DNA of 64,000 bases from Duganella sp. Root336D2 (GTDB lineage Bacteria; Pseudomonadota; Gammaproteobacteria; Burkholderiales; Burkholderiaceae_D), in the NCBI RefSeq assembly GCF_001425005.1, contig NZ_LMDB01000001.1, forward strand, positions 250,393 to 314,392, in the 5' to 3' direction. Positions 44,607-54,333 of the stretch are shown in pieces. Below the pieces are notes generated by a model. That model searched no databases. It was not told the origin of the DNA and worked only from the letters and a program-made list of their open reading frames with translations. Each line of letters opens with the position of its first letter. The stretch's first letter is position 1. The position numbers and the translations under genes were made by a program.

Positions 44607-45986
44607 TCAGCGCACCGCAATGCCCGCAGCCGGTGAATCGAGCTGCAAGGCGATCACGGTATCGATCGGGTCCGGTGCGCCGGGCGGCGCCGTGATTGCC
44701 AGGCCGCTGGCGGACTGCTTGAAGTCCACTGCCGCACCTCCCAGCAGGGTCGCCCGCAGCACCTTGGCCGGTATCGCCGGCAGCACCAGCTTCGCGCCCG
44801 GCCAGCGCAAGACATGGAGATAGATCGTATTGCCGCTGCGCGTCGAGCTGCCATACTCTCCCGGCAGGAAGGGCCCGCCGCGCGTGCCATAGATGCTCTG
44901 GCCATACTTTTCCAGCCAGGCGCCGATCTCCCGCAGGCGCTGCGCCTGCTCCGGGTCGATCCTGCCATCGGGACCGGGGCCGACATTCAGCAACAGGTTG
45001 CCGTCGCGCCCCGCGACATTGGCCAGCAGCTGGATGTAATGCTTCAGCGGCTTGGGTTTCATGTTCGGCTGGTATCCCCAGGCACCGGCGATGGTGGTGC
45101 AAAGTTCCCATGGATGACGGTCGTCGTAATCGCCAAGCGCACCGTCGCCTTCGCGCGAATGGAAGTCTTCCGGCATGTCGGCACGGCCATTGACCAGGAC
45201 GTTGGGCTGCAGCTGCCGAAGCCTGGCGTAGACCTGCTCGGAGCGCCAGCTGAATGCTCCGGCGTAGTGCTGCTCCGCCGCCCGTTTTTTCCAGCCCACG
45301 CCCCACTCCGCGCCGGCCCAGTCGCCGCCAAAATTGAGCCAGTCCATTTCGCCGCCGTCAAACCACAATACGTCGATCTTTCCGTAATTGCTGAGCAGGC
45401 GTTCAACCTGGCGGTGGTATTGGCTGCGCATGGCCTCCGCACTCTCGCGCTGCAGGTCCGGGAAGAAGAAGCCGGGATAGCGCCAGTCGAGCGGGGAATA
45501 GTACAAGCCCACGCCCAGCCCCGCCTTGCGTACCGCCTTGACATAGTCCGCCACGAAGTCGCGGTGCGCGGCGCTATTGACGCTCGAGAACCGGTTGTCG
45601 CCGTCGTCGAACATGGCAAATCCATCGTGGTGGCGGGCGGTCAGCACCGTGTACTTCATGCCCGCTGCCTTGGCCAGCTGCGCCCATTCGTCGGGATTGA
45701 AGCTGGCGGGGCGGAACTGGTCGGCCAGCTTGGCATATTCGCCCACCGGGATGCGCTCGTTCCATTGCACCCACTCGCCGCGCCCGGGTATCGCGTACAG
45801 TCCCCAGTGAATGAACATGCCGAAGCGGGCCTGCCGCCACCAGTCGATGCGGGACGGTTGGCCGGCCTGCCCCGCCGGCATGTCCGGCGCCGCCTGGGCC
45901 GCCGGCGCAAGTGCCGGCATGGAAATCGATGCTGCCAACAGCAGCTGCATTGCCAGAGCGGGCACACGCTGTAAAACTGGGTTCAT
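44607..45986 (-). CDS. Secreted GH29 alpha-L-fucosidase (GH29-1)
   Basis: 459 residues, AGGA nine bases before ATG 45986. Signal peptide ends AQAA. GH29 barrel: WWRQARFGMFIHWGLYAIPGRG-type start, TARHHDGFAMF, LYYSPLDWRYP, nucleophile Asp in VLWFDGGE near 212, LLLNVGPGPDG, then a C-terminal beta sandwich. It would release the terminal fucose from fucosylated xyloglucan side chains, feeding the neighbouring fucose operon. It has its own promoter module (46013-46074). The broader subgroup (GH29-A or -B) is unresolved; it is clearly different from GH29-2. Confidence 0.9.
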   Translation of the reverse strand: MNPVLQRVPALAMQLLLAASISMPALAPAAQAAPDMPAGQAGQPSRIDWWRQARFGMFIHWGLYAIPGRGEWVQWNERIPVGEYAKLADQFRPASFNPDEWAQLAKAAGMKYTVLTARHHDGFAMFDDGDNRFSSVNSAAHRDFVADYVKAVRKAGLGVGLYYSPLDWRYPGFFFPDLQRESAEAMRSQYHRQVERLLSNYGKIDVLWFDGGEMDWLNFGGDWAGAEWGVGWKKRAAEQHYAGAFSWRSEQVYARLRQLQPNVLVNGRADMPEDFHSREGDGALGDYDDRHPWELCTTIAGAWGYQPNMKPKPLKHYIQLLANVAGRDGNLLLNVGPGPDGRIDPEQAQRLREIGAWLEKYGQSIYGTRGGPFLPGEYGSSTRSGNTIYLHVLRWPGAKLVLPAIPAKVLRATLLGGAAVDFKQSASGLAITAPPGAPDPIDTVIALQLDSPAAGIAVR

Positions 45987-46012
45987 AGCCGTCCTTCATT
46001 GGAAGATGAGCG

Positions 46013-46074
46013 ATTGTGCAAGCGGCCTTGCATTGCTGGCAATTGCTAAAGTCACCAACTCATGGAACGAAAAC
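46013..46074 (-). promoter_or_regulatory. Locus operator-promoter module 8 (drives GH29-1)
   Basis: Read leftward: GTTTTCGTTCCATGAG, TTGGTGACTTTAGCAATTG, -35 TTGCCA, 18-bp spacer, -10 CACAAT (complement of 46013-46018), 26 bases before the ATG at 45986. Confidence 0.83.
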
Positions 46075-46112
46075 TCACATCGGATCGCGGCCCTCGCCGC
46101 CTGGGGCCTGCT

Positions 46113-47264
46113 ATGATGGCGCCCATGCCCGAGACCACCGCTCCATTCGCCGCCCCTTCCTTCCTTCGCCAGATCAGCCGGCCGTTCCTGCGCGACCGCT
46201 TGATGCACCTGCTGCTGGCGGCGGGTATCATGCTGTCGTTCCTGTCGCCGCATCCGATCGCAGAGTATGGAAGCTGGGTGGACTGGCACACCATCGCAAC
46301 CCTTGCAGGGATGCTGTTGCTCACCACCGGCATCGAGGCAAGCGGATACCTGGAACACCTCGGGCGCCTCATCATCAATCGGCTGCAGCAGGAACGGGTG
46401 CTGGCGATTTTCCTGGTCTCGGCGTCGACGCTGCTGTCCACCGTGCTGACCAACGACATCGCGCTCTTTATCGTGGTTCCCCTGACCGTCAGCCTGTCGG
46501 GCATCGGCGGCCTGCCGATCGGCCGCCTGGTCATCTTTGAAGCATTGGCGGTGAATGCAGGCTCGCTGTTGACGCCGATCGGCAATCCACAGAACATCTT
46601 GCTGTGGCAGCGCTCCCACCTGTCATTCACCGACTTCACCTGGCAAATGGCGCCGCTCGCACTGGCGATTTTCGTCGTGCTGCTCCTCGCAACCTGGTTC
46701 TGCTTCCCGCACAAGACAATCCATGCCGAGTTGAAGGATGATCCCGCCTCCTACCGGGCCGGGCTGCTCAGGAGCTGCGCCCTGCTCTACCTCGCCTTCC
46801 TGGCGGCGGTCGAACTGAGGCAGCCGGGCTGGGGCCTGCTTGGCGTGGCAATCGCAGTCGTGCTGCTTTGCCGCGAGATCATTGCCAAGGTCGACTGGAG
46901 CCTGATTGTCGTCTTCATCCTGATGTTCATCGACATCCGCCTGCTGTCGCAGATGGACTTCATCCAGCGCGGTGTCGCAGCAATCCCGCATTTCTCGCAG
47001 CTTGAACTGTTCATGTCAGCCCTGCTCGGGTCGCAGCTCATCAGCAACGTGCCGGCCACCATCCTGCTGGTCCAGTATTCGACGGCCTACAAGGTCATTG
47101 CTTACGGCGTCAACGCGGGCGGCTTTGGCCTCGCGATTGGCTCGCTGGCCAATATCATCGCGCTGCGCATGGCCCCCGAGCGTCATTTATGGCTGCGTTT
47201 CCACCTGTATTCCTTCCCCTTCCTCATTGTGTCGGGCTTGATAGCCTGGGCGCTCCTGCCCTAG
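46113..47264 (+). CDS. SLC13/ArsB-NhaD type anion permease
   Basis: 383 residues from ATG 46113; ATG 46116 and 46125 are alternatives and the ribosome site is weak. About ten hydrophobic helices with paired signatures of the ion transporter superfamily: VLTNDIALFIVVP, NAGSLLTPIGNPQN in the first half and LISNVPATILLVQ in the second. These carry anions such as dicarboxylates, sulfate or arsenite, or exchange Na+/H+. Divergent from GH29-1, convergent with GH27 by a four-base overlap. It could export or import an organic acid made in the fucose pathway (L-lactate, for example), but that is only a thought from context. Confidence 0.7.
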   Translation: MMAPMPETTAPFAAPSFLRQISRPFLRDRLMHLLLAAGIMLSFLSPHPIAEYGSWVDWHTIATLAGMLLLTTGIEASGYLEHLGRLIINRLQQERVLAIFLVSASTLLSTVLTNDIALFIVVPLTVSLSGIGGLPIGRLVIFEALAVNAGSLLTPIGNPQNILLWQRSHLSFTDFTWQMAPLALAIFVVLLLATWFCFPHKTIHAELKDDPASYRAGLLRSCALLYLAFLAAVELRQPGWGLLGVAIAVVLLCREIIAKVDWSLIVVFILMFIDIRLLSQMDFIQRGVAAIPHFSQLELFMSALLGSQLISNVPATILLVQYSTAYKVIAYGVNAGGFGLAIGSLANIIALRMAPERHLWLRFHLYSFPFLIVSGLIAWALLP

Positions 47265-48634
47265 CGCGCATCGGCCACCAAACGCAGCAGGGCTGAGCCG
47301 TGCGGTGCCAGCGCCTGCCGGATCGCCCCATGCACCGGCGCCAGGTCCTGGCGCCGCCACAGGTCCCGCACCGACACGTTCCTGTTGCCGAGGTTGAGGC
47401 GCGACAGGTCGAAGTCGATCCGCACCGGCGCATCCTCGGTGTTGAACAGGGCCAGGTAGTGGATCCCTTTGCCGCGGGTCGCTTGCGCACTCCAGATGCG
47501 TGTGCCGGGTTCGGCGCGGTGCGGCCGGTTCTGCTGGCTCTTCTGGTTTACCGCCAGCACCTCCGGGTTCGTCAGCAGGGCGAGCGTCGCGGCGTCGAGG
47601 CGCCGCAGGTCGCCGCCCATGATCAGCGGCGAACGGGCAATGCTCCACAGCGTCATCAGGGTTTGCTGTTCATCGGGCGTGAATTTCGTGTCGCGCTCCC
47701 CCATCGCCAGCCGGCCCAGCGGCAGCATGTCGGCGTCCGGCCAGGAGTTTTCCGCCATGAAGGGATTCCAGTTTTCCAGGCGTTCGAACTGCTCCTTCAG
47801 CAGCTTCCACTCATCCCAGAAGTCATCCGAAATGCGCCACATCTGCGCATAGTGCGGCACGTGGTTGGCCCATTTGAGGTCGGTTTCCCCGGGCGAGATG
47901 CTGAGGGTGATCGCCCGCCCCGACGCCTGGATCGCTTTGTGCGCACCTTCAATCTCGGGCCAGTTCTTGTCATAAGGGCGGGCCAGGTCGTCCATCTTGA
48001 CGAAATCCACGCCCCACGACGCATACAGCTTGAAGATCGAGTTGTAATACTCCTGCGCGCCGGGCTTGCTCATGTCGATACCGTACATGTCGCCGTTCCA
48101 GGCACAGGTCGAGCCGGTGTCCGCAATATCCTGTGCATGCAGGCTGGTGCCCAGGATCGGCGTATTCATCCGCACCGCCTGGCGCGGTATGCCGCGCATG
48201 ACGTGGATGCCGAACTTCATGCCCAGGCGGTGGATCTGCTCCGCCAGGTCCTTGAAACCTTTGCCCTGCGCGGCCGACGGGAAGCGGTTCGGCGCCGGCA
48301 GCAAGCGGCCATACTCGTCCATCGTCAGTTCGGCATCCTTGCGATATTCGTAGCCCTTGGCATTCGGCTCATACCACTGGATGTCGACCGTGAAGATGTC
48401 ATAGCCCGACGGCAGCAGCTTGTGCGCCATGATGCGGGCATTTTCCAGCGCCTGCGCCTCGCTGATGGTGGTGGCGAATGAGTTCCAGCTATTCCAGCCC
48501 ATCGGCGGGGTTGGTGCCAATGCCGTGCGGCCCCCGCCTTTTGGGGCCGACGCCAGCGCGGCGCCAGGCAGGGCAAGGGTGGCGGCCGTGGCCACGGAGG
48601 AAGTGAGGAGTCGGCGGCGAGGCAGGTTTGTCAT
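47261..48634 (-). CDS. GH27 alpha-galactosidase-type enzyme with Tat signal
   Basis: 457 residues. Twin-arginine signal (PRRRLLTSSVATAATLALPGAALA). GH27 barrel: TPPMGWNSWNSFATTISE, nucleophile Asp in DFVKMDDL near 212, acid/base in WRISDDFWDEW, SPLIMGGDLR; C-terminal beta domain. GH27 members act on alpha-galactosides; some act on beta-L-arabinopyranosides. Last gene of the five-gene operon from 56312; 43 bases after GH31-2. Xyloglucan galactose is beta-linked, so the substrate is either another side chain or a companion polymer such as galactoglucomannan. Confidence 0.87.
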   Translation of the reverse strand: MTNLPRRRLLTSSVATAATLALPGAALASAPKGGGRTALAPTPPMGWNSWNSFATTISEAQALENARIMAHKLLPSGYDIFTVDIQWYEPNAKGYEYRKDAELTMDEYGRLLPAPNRFPSAAQGKGFKDLAEQIHRLGMKFGIHVMRGIPRQAVRMNTPILGTSLHAQDIADTGSTCAWNGDMYGIDMSKPGAQEYYNSIFKLYASWGVDFVKMDDLARPYDKNWPEIEGAHKAIQASGRAITLSISPGETDLKWANHVPHYAQMWRISDDFWDEWKLLKEQFERLENWNPFMAENSWPDADMLPLGRLAMGERDTKFTPDEQQTLMTLWSIARSPLIMGGDLRRLDAATLALLTNPEVLAVNQKSQQNRPHRAEPGTRIWSAQATRGKGIHYLALFNTEDAPVRIDFDLSRLNLGNRNVSVRDLWRRQDLAPVHGAIRQALAPHGSALLRLVADAR

Positions 48635-48677
48635 GGGATCAGGGTCCAGGAATCAATTGATGGGTTGCTAAGGGGTT

Positions 48678-51641
48678 TCATTGGGAGAACCGCACGGCCA
48701 TGGCTTTGCCGTCGTAGCGCACGGCCCTTGCGGCTTGCGCCATGCCGACGCCCTTGCCATTGGCGGGGTCGACCAGCACCAGGTTCAGGGTGCGGGCTTT
48801 CACCATGCCGGGGAAGCTGCCTTTGCGGGCGCCAATGGTCAGCACCTTCGCCTTGTCGTTCCAGCCAAGCTGGACGCGGGCGGCTTGGCCCCTTTCATAG
48901 GCATAGGTCTGGTTGTCGTCTTCGTACAGAGTGAAGCTGCCGTCGGCGCCCGGGTAAATGCGGATTTCGTAAGGCGCATCCGGCTGTTCGGTGGCGTACT
49001 GCAGCACCGGTCCCATAGGCAGGATGGCGCCGGCACGCACATAAAGCGGCACGATATCCAGCGGCACCTCGCGCACCACGGCCTGTCCGCCTTCGTGGCG
49101 CTGGTTGCTCCAGAAGTCATACCAGGCCGTCCCTTTCGGCAGGTAGGTGCGCATGCCGGCGTCCGACACCGGCCTGCTTTCCGCCAGCGCCCGGATGGCG
49201 CTTGGCGTGCGCCAGGCCAGGCGCAAACTACGGTCCGAGGTGGCCTGGTAGTACTCGAGCGTGAGCTTGACGCGCTGCCCCTTGCGCAGCACCTGGCGCG
49301 AACTGGCCAGCCGCTTGCCGCCGTTCTCCCAGCGCTGGAGCACCAGCGCACCGTCGAGGAACAGGCGGTAGCCGTCGTCGCCTTCGATGCCGATCTCGTA
49401 CTCGCCATCCTCCGGCGCTTCCAGCGTGCCGTTCCAGCGCGCCGAGAAGTCGTCCAGCCGGCTCAGTCCGGCCGGAATCGTGGCCAGCGGCGGCGCCGGC
49501 CATGAATGGTCGATAACCTTGTCGATCACCTGGCCTTTCGGCGTGTCGAAGTTGCGCCCTTCGAAGTACTGTCCCGCCAGCCCCGGCTGGCCGTCCGGCG
49601 TGCGCAGGTAATCGGCCGGGATGGTAGCCGGCGGTGGCGGCTGGATGCGGTACATCGGCCGCGTGACCGGGTGCACCAGCAGCGACGGACCGAACATGAA
49701 GGCATCATTGATGCCGTAGGTCGCCTTATCGTCCGCAAAATCCATCGGCAAAGCGCGCATCAGCGTGTAATGGTCGCTGGTCACCTTGGCGCTCAGGCCG
49801 TAGATATAGGGCAGCAGGCGGTAACGCAGGTGCACGGTATCGAGCAGGGACTTGTAGACTTCCGGATCGAGCGTCTTGAAAATGTAAGGCTCGCGCTCGA
49901 TGTCCGTGCCGTGTACGCGCATGATCGGGTTGAATGCGCCATACTGGAACCAGCGTGCGAACAATTCGCGATAGGCCGGGTCTTTCTCGCCGCCCGGGAA
50001 ATCGCGGGCAACGAAGAAGCCGCCGGTGTCCTGGGTCCAGTAAGGGTTGCCGGTGATGGTCACGTTGACGCCGCCGCTCACCTGCTTGCGCAAAGTGTCC
50101 CAGCTCGAGAAGATATCGCCGGACCACGATGCGGCGGCGGTGCGCTGCGCCCCGGCCCAGGCCGAACGGGTCAGCGTGAACACGCGCTTGTCGCTGGTGG
50201 CGCGCTGGCCATCGTAGGTGCCCTGGGTGGTCAGCAGCGTATAAGGATTCAGGTAGCGCGCGAAGTCGCCCAGCGCGTTTTTCCCCAGCGCCTTGATGTC
50301 GGCTTCATTCTTGCCCGCATCCCAGGCGGCGGAACCAACCTCCACTTCGGTGCCATCCATCCACAGCGCGTCCACGCCCTTGTCGAACAGGCCCGACTTC
50401 GCGTGCTTGAAGTAGATCTGGCGTGCTTTCGGGCTGTAGGCATCGTAGACACGCGCCTTTTGCGAGATCCAGTGCAGCGGTTCGAAGCGCAGGCCGTATT
50501 GGTCCAGTTCCCGGGCCAGCGCCGTGTCATTGCCCACCGACGGCCAGATCGAGACCATCAGCTTCAGGTTCAGCCCATGCAGGCTGTCCGCCATGCCGGC
50601 CGGATCGGGAAAACGCACCGGGTCCCAGGTCATGCCGCTCCAGCTGCCGTCCTTGTCGCTGCCCCAGTACTGCCAGTCCTGCACAATGTAGTCGAGCGGG
50701 AAGCGCTCCTTGCGGAAGGTTTCGGCCACTTCGACGATGCGCTGCTGGGTGGGGTAGCGCTCCTTGCTCATGAACAGGCCAAAGGCCTGCTTCGGATACA
50801 TCGGCGCGGCGCCGGTCAGGCGGCGGTACTCGCCCACCACGCCGTCCATCGAGCGGCCGCCCATGAAGTAATAGTCGACACCGCCAGGTGCGCTTTCGGC
50901 CCACAGCCTTGCACCTTCCGCGCCGTCCTGGAAGCGCATCCTGGAATAGGTATCCCACAGGATGCCGTAGCGTTCGGACGACATCATGACGGGAATGATG
51001 ATGCCCAGGTTGGTCTGCACCAGCAGCAGGTCCTGCTTGCGCCGGTTGACGGCGTCGCTGTCGGTATAGCCGAAGCCAAAGATCGCCTCGTCCGGCTTGA
51101 GGATGAAACGGTTCTCCACCTCGTAGGACGGTGCGCCCGAAATCTCGACCGCCCTGACCGATTGCGGCTGCTCCGCCTCATGCGTGTACTCACGGCCGGC
51201 GCCATCCATGAATCTCAGGGCGCCGGTCTTGCGGTCGATGGATATGCGCAACTGGGCGCTGCTGATGACCAGTGTATCCGCGCTTTCCTGCAGTTCGAAG
51301 GCGACCCTGGCCGGCTTGCCGACTACCACGATGCTCGGGCTGGTCCAGTGGTTTTCGCCCAGGTTGGCATTGACGCGAACCGTGCCGGGACCATAGAAGA
51401 TGACGTTCTTGGTGATCCCGCCGACGCGGAACTGCACGCCGTGCTGCAGGCGCACGTAGCCGAAGCCATCGCGGGCGGCGATAGGCAGCGCCAGCAAGTG
51501 GCCGTTCTTATCCAGTCCACTGCCAGCCGCTGCCGCGGCCTTGGTACACGGGGCCTGCTTGCAGGCGGCGTGGGCCGGTGCGCCCCAGACAGCCGCCAGT
51601 GCCAGCGACGCGGCCAGCACAGTTTCAGGGAGATGTTTCAT
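48678..51641 (-). CDS. Secreted GH31 alpha-xylosidase-type enzyme with PA14 insert (GH31-2)
   Basis: 987 residues; GAGGA just before ATG 51641. Signal peptide ends AHA. N-terminal galactose-mutarotase-like sandwich, barrel with DYIVQDWQYWG, nucleophile Asp in ALWMDGTEVE (about 428) and acid/base Asp in SWSGDIFSSW (about 509). A PA14 module (GQYFEGRNF to LRLAWRTPS) is inserted at about residues 683-814, splitting the C-terminal beta domains. In characterised xyloglucan-specific GH31 alpha-xylosidases a PA14 module helps hold longer oligosaccharides, but there it lies on the N-terminal side. Fourth gene of the CE20-CE4-GH97-GH31-GH27 operon. Confidence 0.9.
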   Translation of the reverse strand: MKHLPETVLAASLALAAVWGAPAHAACKQAPCTKAAAAAGSGLDKNGHLLALPIAARDGFGYVRLQHGVQFRVGGITKNVIFYGPGTVRVNANLGENHWTSPSIVVVGKPARVAFELQESADTLVISSAQLRISIDRKTGALRFMDGAGREYTHEAEQPQSVRAVEISGAPSYEVENRFILKPDEAIFGFGYTDSDAVNRRKQDLLLVQTNLGIIIPVMMSSERYGILWDTYSRMRFQDGAEGARLWAESAPGGVDYYFMGGRSMDGVVGEYRRLTGAAPMYPKQAFGLFMSKERYPTQQRIVEVAETFRKERFPLDYIVQDWQYWGSDKDGSWSGMTWDPVRFPDPAGMADSLHGLNLKLMVSIWPSVGNDTALARELDQYGLRFEPLHWISQKARVYDAYSPKARQIYFKHAKSGLFDKGVDALWMDGTEVEVGSAAWDAGKNEADIKALGKNALGDFARYLNPYTLLTTQGTYDGQRATSDKRVFTLTRSAWAGAQRTAAASWSGDIFSSWDTLRKQVSGGVNVTITGNPYWTQDTGGFFVARDFPGGEKDPAYRELFARWFQYGAFNPIMRVHGTDIEREPYIFKTLDPEVYKSLLDTVHLRYRLLPYIYGLSAKVTSDHYTLMRALPMDFADDKATYGINDAFMFGPSLLVHPVTRPMYRIQPPPPATIPADYLRTPDGQPGLAGQYFEGRNFDTPKGQVIDKVIDHSWPAPPLATIPAGLSRLDDFSARWNGTLEAPEDGEYEIGIEGDDGYRLFLDGALVLQRWENGGKRLASSRQVLRKGQRVKLTLEYYQATSDRSLRLAWRTPSAIRALAESRPVSDAGMRTYLPKGTAWYDFWSNQRHEGGQAVVREVPLDIVPLYVRAGAILPMGPVLQYATEQPDAPYEIRIYPGADGSFTLYEDDNQTYAYERGQAARVQLGWNDKAKVLTIGARKGSFPGMVKARTLNLVLVDPANGKGVGMAQAARAVRYDGKAMAVRFSQ

Positions 51642-51653
51642 GAATCCTCACGC

Positions 51654-53567
51654 TCAGCGGAACACCGCGACAAAGCCGCCGCGGGGCTTGAGCGTCACAC
51701 GCGTCTTGCCGGAGGCCAGTTCCTTCTGGCTGAACTCGCGCGGTCCCGCGCCATCGGTGATCATGACACCCTTGCGGCCGCCGATGAAGGACAGGTCCAG
51801 CTCGACAGTGCGCTCGCCCTGGTCGGCATTGATGCCGGCCACATACCAGCTTCCACCCGCCTTGCGCGCCACGACAACGTGCGAAGCCGGATAGCCCGCG
51901 AGGAAGCGGCTGTCATCCCAGCGCCGCGGCAGGTCGCGCAGGAAGCCGCGCACATAGTCCGGCACCGTCGCCATCCCTTCCGGGATCTCCGCGAAATGCT
52001 GGATGCCCGACAGGAACAGCACCGACTGGGCCAGCTCGAAGCCGTTGCGGGTGATGCGCTTGATCTGCCCCATATCGCCGAACACCATCGGCGTGAAGTC
52101 CATCGGGTCGAACAGGTTGCGGATCATGGCGGCGTTTACCGCATGGCCCGGTACGGCATCGTGCTCCTTCTGGTCGAAGGTAGTGAACTCGAAACCACGG
52201 ATGGCTTCGGCCGTCATCAGGTTCGGGAAGGTTCGCTCCAGGCCGCGCGGCAAGGTGGCGCCATGGAAGTTGACCAGCAGGCCGGCATCGGCGGCATCGT
52301 TCAGGATATCCACGTAATACTTGATCATCGAGACGCCATCGCCACCAAAAAAGTCGACCTTGACGCCCTTGATGCCCATGCTGCGCAGGCGCGCGAATTC
52401 CTTTATCCGGGATTCATGCGTCAAAAGCTTGTCGCGCGGCGTCTGCGGCGCCGCATTCCAGGCGCCGGCGGAGTTGTACCAGGCGAGCAGGCTCACACCC
52501 TTGGCGGCGGCATAGCCGGCCAGCTCGGCCATCTTGTCATAGCCGATCTGCTTATCCCATTCGGCGTCGACCAGCGTATAGTCCCACTTCATGTCGGCCG
52601 CATAGTCGATAAACTTCTTCTGTACCTCGAATACCGTGGCGCCATCCTTGAGCAGGGGCCAGCTCCAGGATGCATGGCCGGGCTGGACCAGCCTGGAGTC
52701 GAACTTGATCGCCGGCGCAGCAAGGTCGGTGCCAAGGGTGGAGTTCATGACGGTGTCGAGCGCTCCCACTGCGATCACGCGCCACGGAGTGGTCAAGCTG
52801 CCCTTGGTTTCCGCCAACAGTTTGCCATTGGTGAAGACTTCCTTTGGCGTCGGTCCATCGATACGGTACACGCCACCTGCCGAGCTGGTCGCCAGGCGCG
52901 AGGCGTGGAAACCGCCGTCCATATTTGCTTCTGTCAAGGCCACCCAGGTGTCGCCGCTGCGGAACAGGGCCGGGAACACCCAGCCTGATTTCAGCGGGGC
53001 TGGCTGTCCAACCGGAATGTCGACCTGATAATGCTCCTCGTAGGAAGGGTTGGTCCTGCCCCAGCCGCTCTTGGCCACTGCCATCGGCTGCAGGAAGGCG
53101 CGCGACTTGGGATCGAAGGCGAAACCGGTCGCCTCGCTGACGAAACGCTTGGCAGGGAGCGCCGGATCGGCAACGATATAGCGAAATGCCACGCCGTCGT
53201 CCGAGACACGGAACACCACATCCATCTTGTTGCCGGCCGCGTTAACCAGGGAGTACACCTGCTCATTGGCGCGATACTGGATCTCGCGACGCTTGCCAAC
53301 CGCCATTTCATACTGGTCGGAGACCAGCTTGACCGGCGAAGTGTTCACCAGTTTCAGGTCATGCGATAAATCGGCACCGGCCAGCTTCAAACCCAGCGGT
53401 GAAGGCAGCAGCACTGCATGCCCATTGCGCTTGACGGTATATGACAACGTCTTGTCCGGGTTGACGGCAACCGATACGTCCAGTTGCCGGTTCGGGCTCT
53501 CCAGCGCAAGCACCGCACCGCTGGCCAAGGCCAGGCCCAGTAACACACTCAGTTTCTTCATCTTCAT
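51654..53567 (-). CDS. Secreted GH97 glycosidase, retaining type (GH97-2)
   Basis: 637 residues from ATG 53567 (ATG 53561 also possible). Signal peptide ends VLALE. Same three-domain GH97 layout as GH97-1, only moderately similar. GVKVDFF supplies the nucleophile Asp and a Glu follows 55 residues later (GFEFTTF), again the retaining-type spacing. Probable alpha-galactosidase-like activity; other alpha-linked sugars are possible. Third gene of the operon, 31 bases after CE4 and 12 before GH31-2. Confidence 0.86.
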   Translation of the reverse strand: MKMKKLSVLLGLALASGAVLALESPNRQLDVSVAVNPDKTLSYTVKRNGHAVLLPSPLGLKLAGADLSHDLKLVNTSPVKLVSDQYEMAVGKRREIQYRANEQVYSLVNAAGNKMDVVFRVSDDGVAFRYIVADPALPAKRFVSEATGFAFDPKSRAFLQPMAVAKSGWGRTNPSYEEHYQVDIPVGQPAPLKSGWVFPALFRSGDTWVALTEANMDGGFHASRLATSSAGGVYRIDGPTPKEVFTNGKLLAETKGSLTTPWRVIAVGALDTVMNSTLGTDLAAPAIKFDSRLVQPGHASWSWPLLKDGATVFEVQKKFIDYAADMKWDYTLVDAEWDKQIGYDKMAELAGYAAAKGVSLLAWYNSAGAWNAAPQTPRDKLLTHESRIKEFARLRSMGIKGVKVDFFGGDGVSMIKYYVDILNDAADAGLLVNFHGATLPRGLERTFPNLMTAEAIRGFEFTTFDQKEHDAVPGHAVNAAMIRNLFDPMDFTPMVFGDMGQIKRITRNGFELAQSVLFLSGIQHFAEIPEGMATVPDYVRGFLRDLPRRWDDSRFLAGYPASHVVVARKAGGSWYVAGINADQGERTVELDLSFIGGRKGVMITDGAGPREFSQKELASGKTRVTLKPRGGFVAVFR

Positions 53568-53598
53568 ATTCGTCTTCGTTGAGCAGTAAATCATTCAA

Positions 53599-54333
53599 TC
53601 ATTCCCATCGCAATTGCACGACCTTGTAGCCGTTATCCCGGATGGCATTCAGGAGAGCCGGAAGCGCCTCTGCCGTTGCCGCGTTCGCATCGTGCATCAG
53701 GACGATGCCGCCGCCGGCGGCGTGCAGCCGCTGCACCAGGCGCTCCACCAGCGCAGCACTGCGCATGTCGTTAGGCTTGTAGTCGTCGATGCCTACGTCG
53801 ACCGAGGCCACTGTGATCTTGCGCTCCTTGAGTACCGCCAGGGTGGCAGGTGTCTCTTCCAGGAAAGGAAACCTGTACGCCGCCGGGGCATGACCAAAGA
53901 CGGCGCCAAAAGACTGCATTCCCTGCTCCAGGTCAGCCAGTTGCGCGGCCGTTGTCATCGACTTCAGCGACGGATGCGCAAAGCTGTGCAAAGCCGGGGT
54001 ATGGCCGGCCCGCACCACGCGCTGCCCCAGCTCCGGGTATTTGGCGAGATTGGCTCCGGTCATGAAGAAGGTCGCCTTCGCGCATTGCGCTTCGAGAGCT
54101 TGCAACACGCGGTCAAGAGTCTCCGGGAGCGGGCCGTCGTCAAACGTAAGGACTACCTCGCCGATCTGCAAAGGCAGGGGTCCGTACTGCACCGTCCCGT
54201 AAGCCGCGTACTCATGCTTCAGCGTCAGCACGCGCGACGTGCCCAATGCGTCCGGGCCGCACGCGCCGGCAGCGCTGCCGCTGCCGGCGGCAAACAGCAG
54301 GAACAGTGTCCAGGGCAACGCTAACGACTTCAT
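53599..54333 (-). CDS. CE4 polysaccharide deacetylase
   Basis: 244 residues from ATG 54333, overlapping the CE20-like stop as ATGA. Signal peptide ends SAAG. All five CE4 motifs are present: TFDDGP (Asp65, Asp66), HSFAHPS (His116, His120), RFPF, DVGIDDY and LMHD. These give a metal-dependent deacetylase. CE4 includes acetyl xylan esterases as well as chitin and peptidoglycan deacetylases; coupling to a xyloglucan esterase gene suggests O-acetyl groups of hemicellulose. Confidence 0.87.
   Translation of the reverse strand: MKSLALPWTLFLLFAAGSGSAAGACGPDALGTSRVLTLKHEYAAYGTVQYGPLPLQIGEVVLTFDDGPLPETLDRVLQALEAQCAKATFFMTGANLAKYPELGQRVVRAGHTPALHSFAHPSLKSMTTAAQLADLEQGMQSFGAVFGHAPAAYRFPFLEETPATLAVLKERKITVASVDVGIDDYKPNDMRSAALVERLVQRLHAAGGGIVLMHDANAATAEALPALLNAIRDNGYKVVQLRWE

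Noticed and set aside
49506..52988. Open frame of more than 1100 codons antisense to GH31-2 and GH97-2; similar long antisense frames opposite GH74-1, GH74-2, GH74-3 and the symporter
   Set aside because: These are mirror frames caused by high GC and codon bias of the real genes. They have low-complexity composition and no domain motifs.
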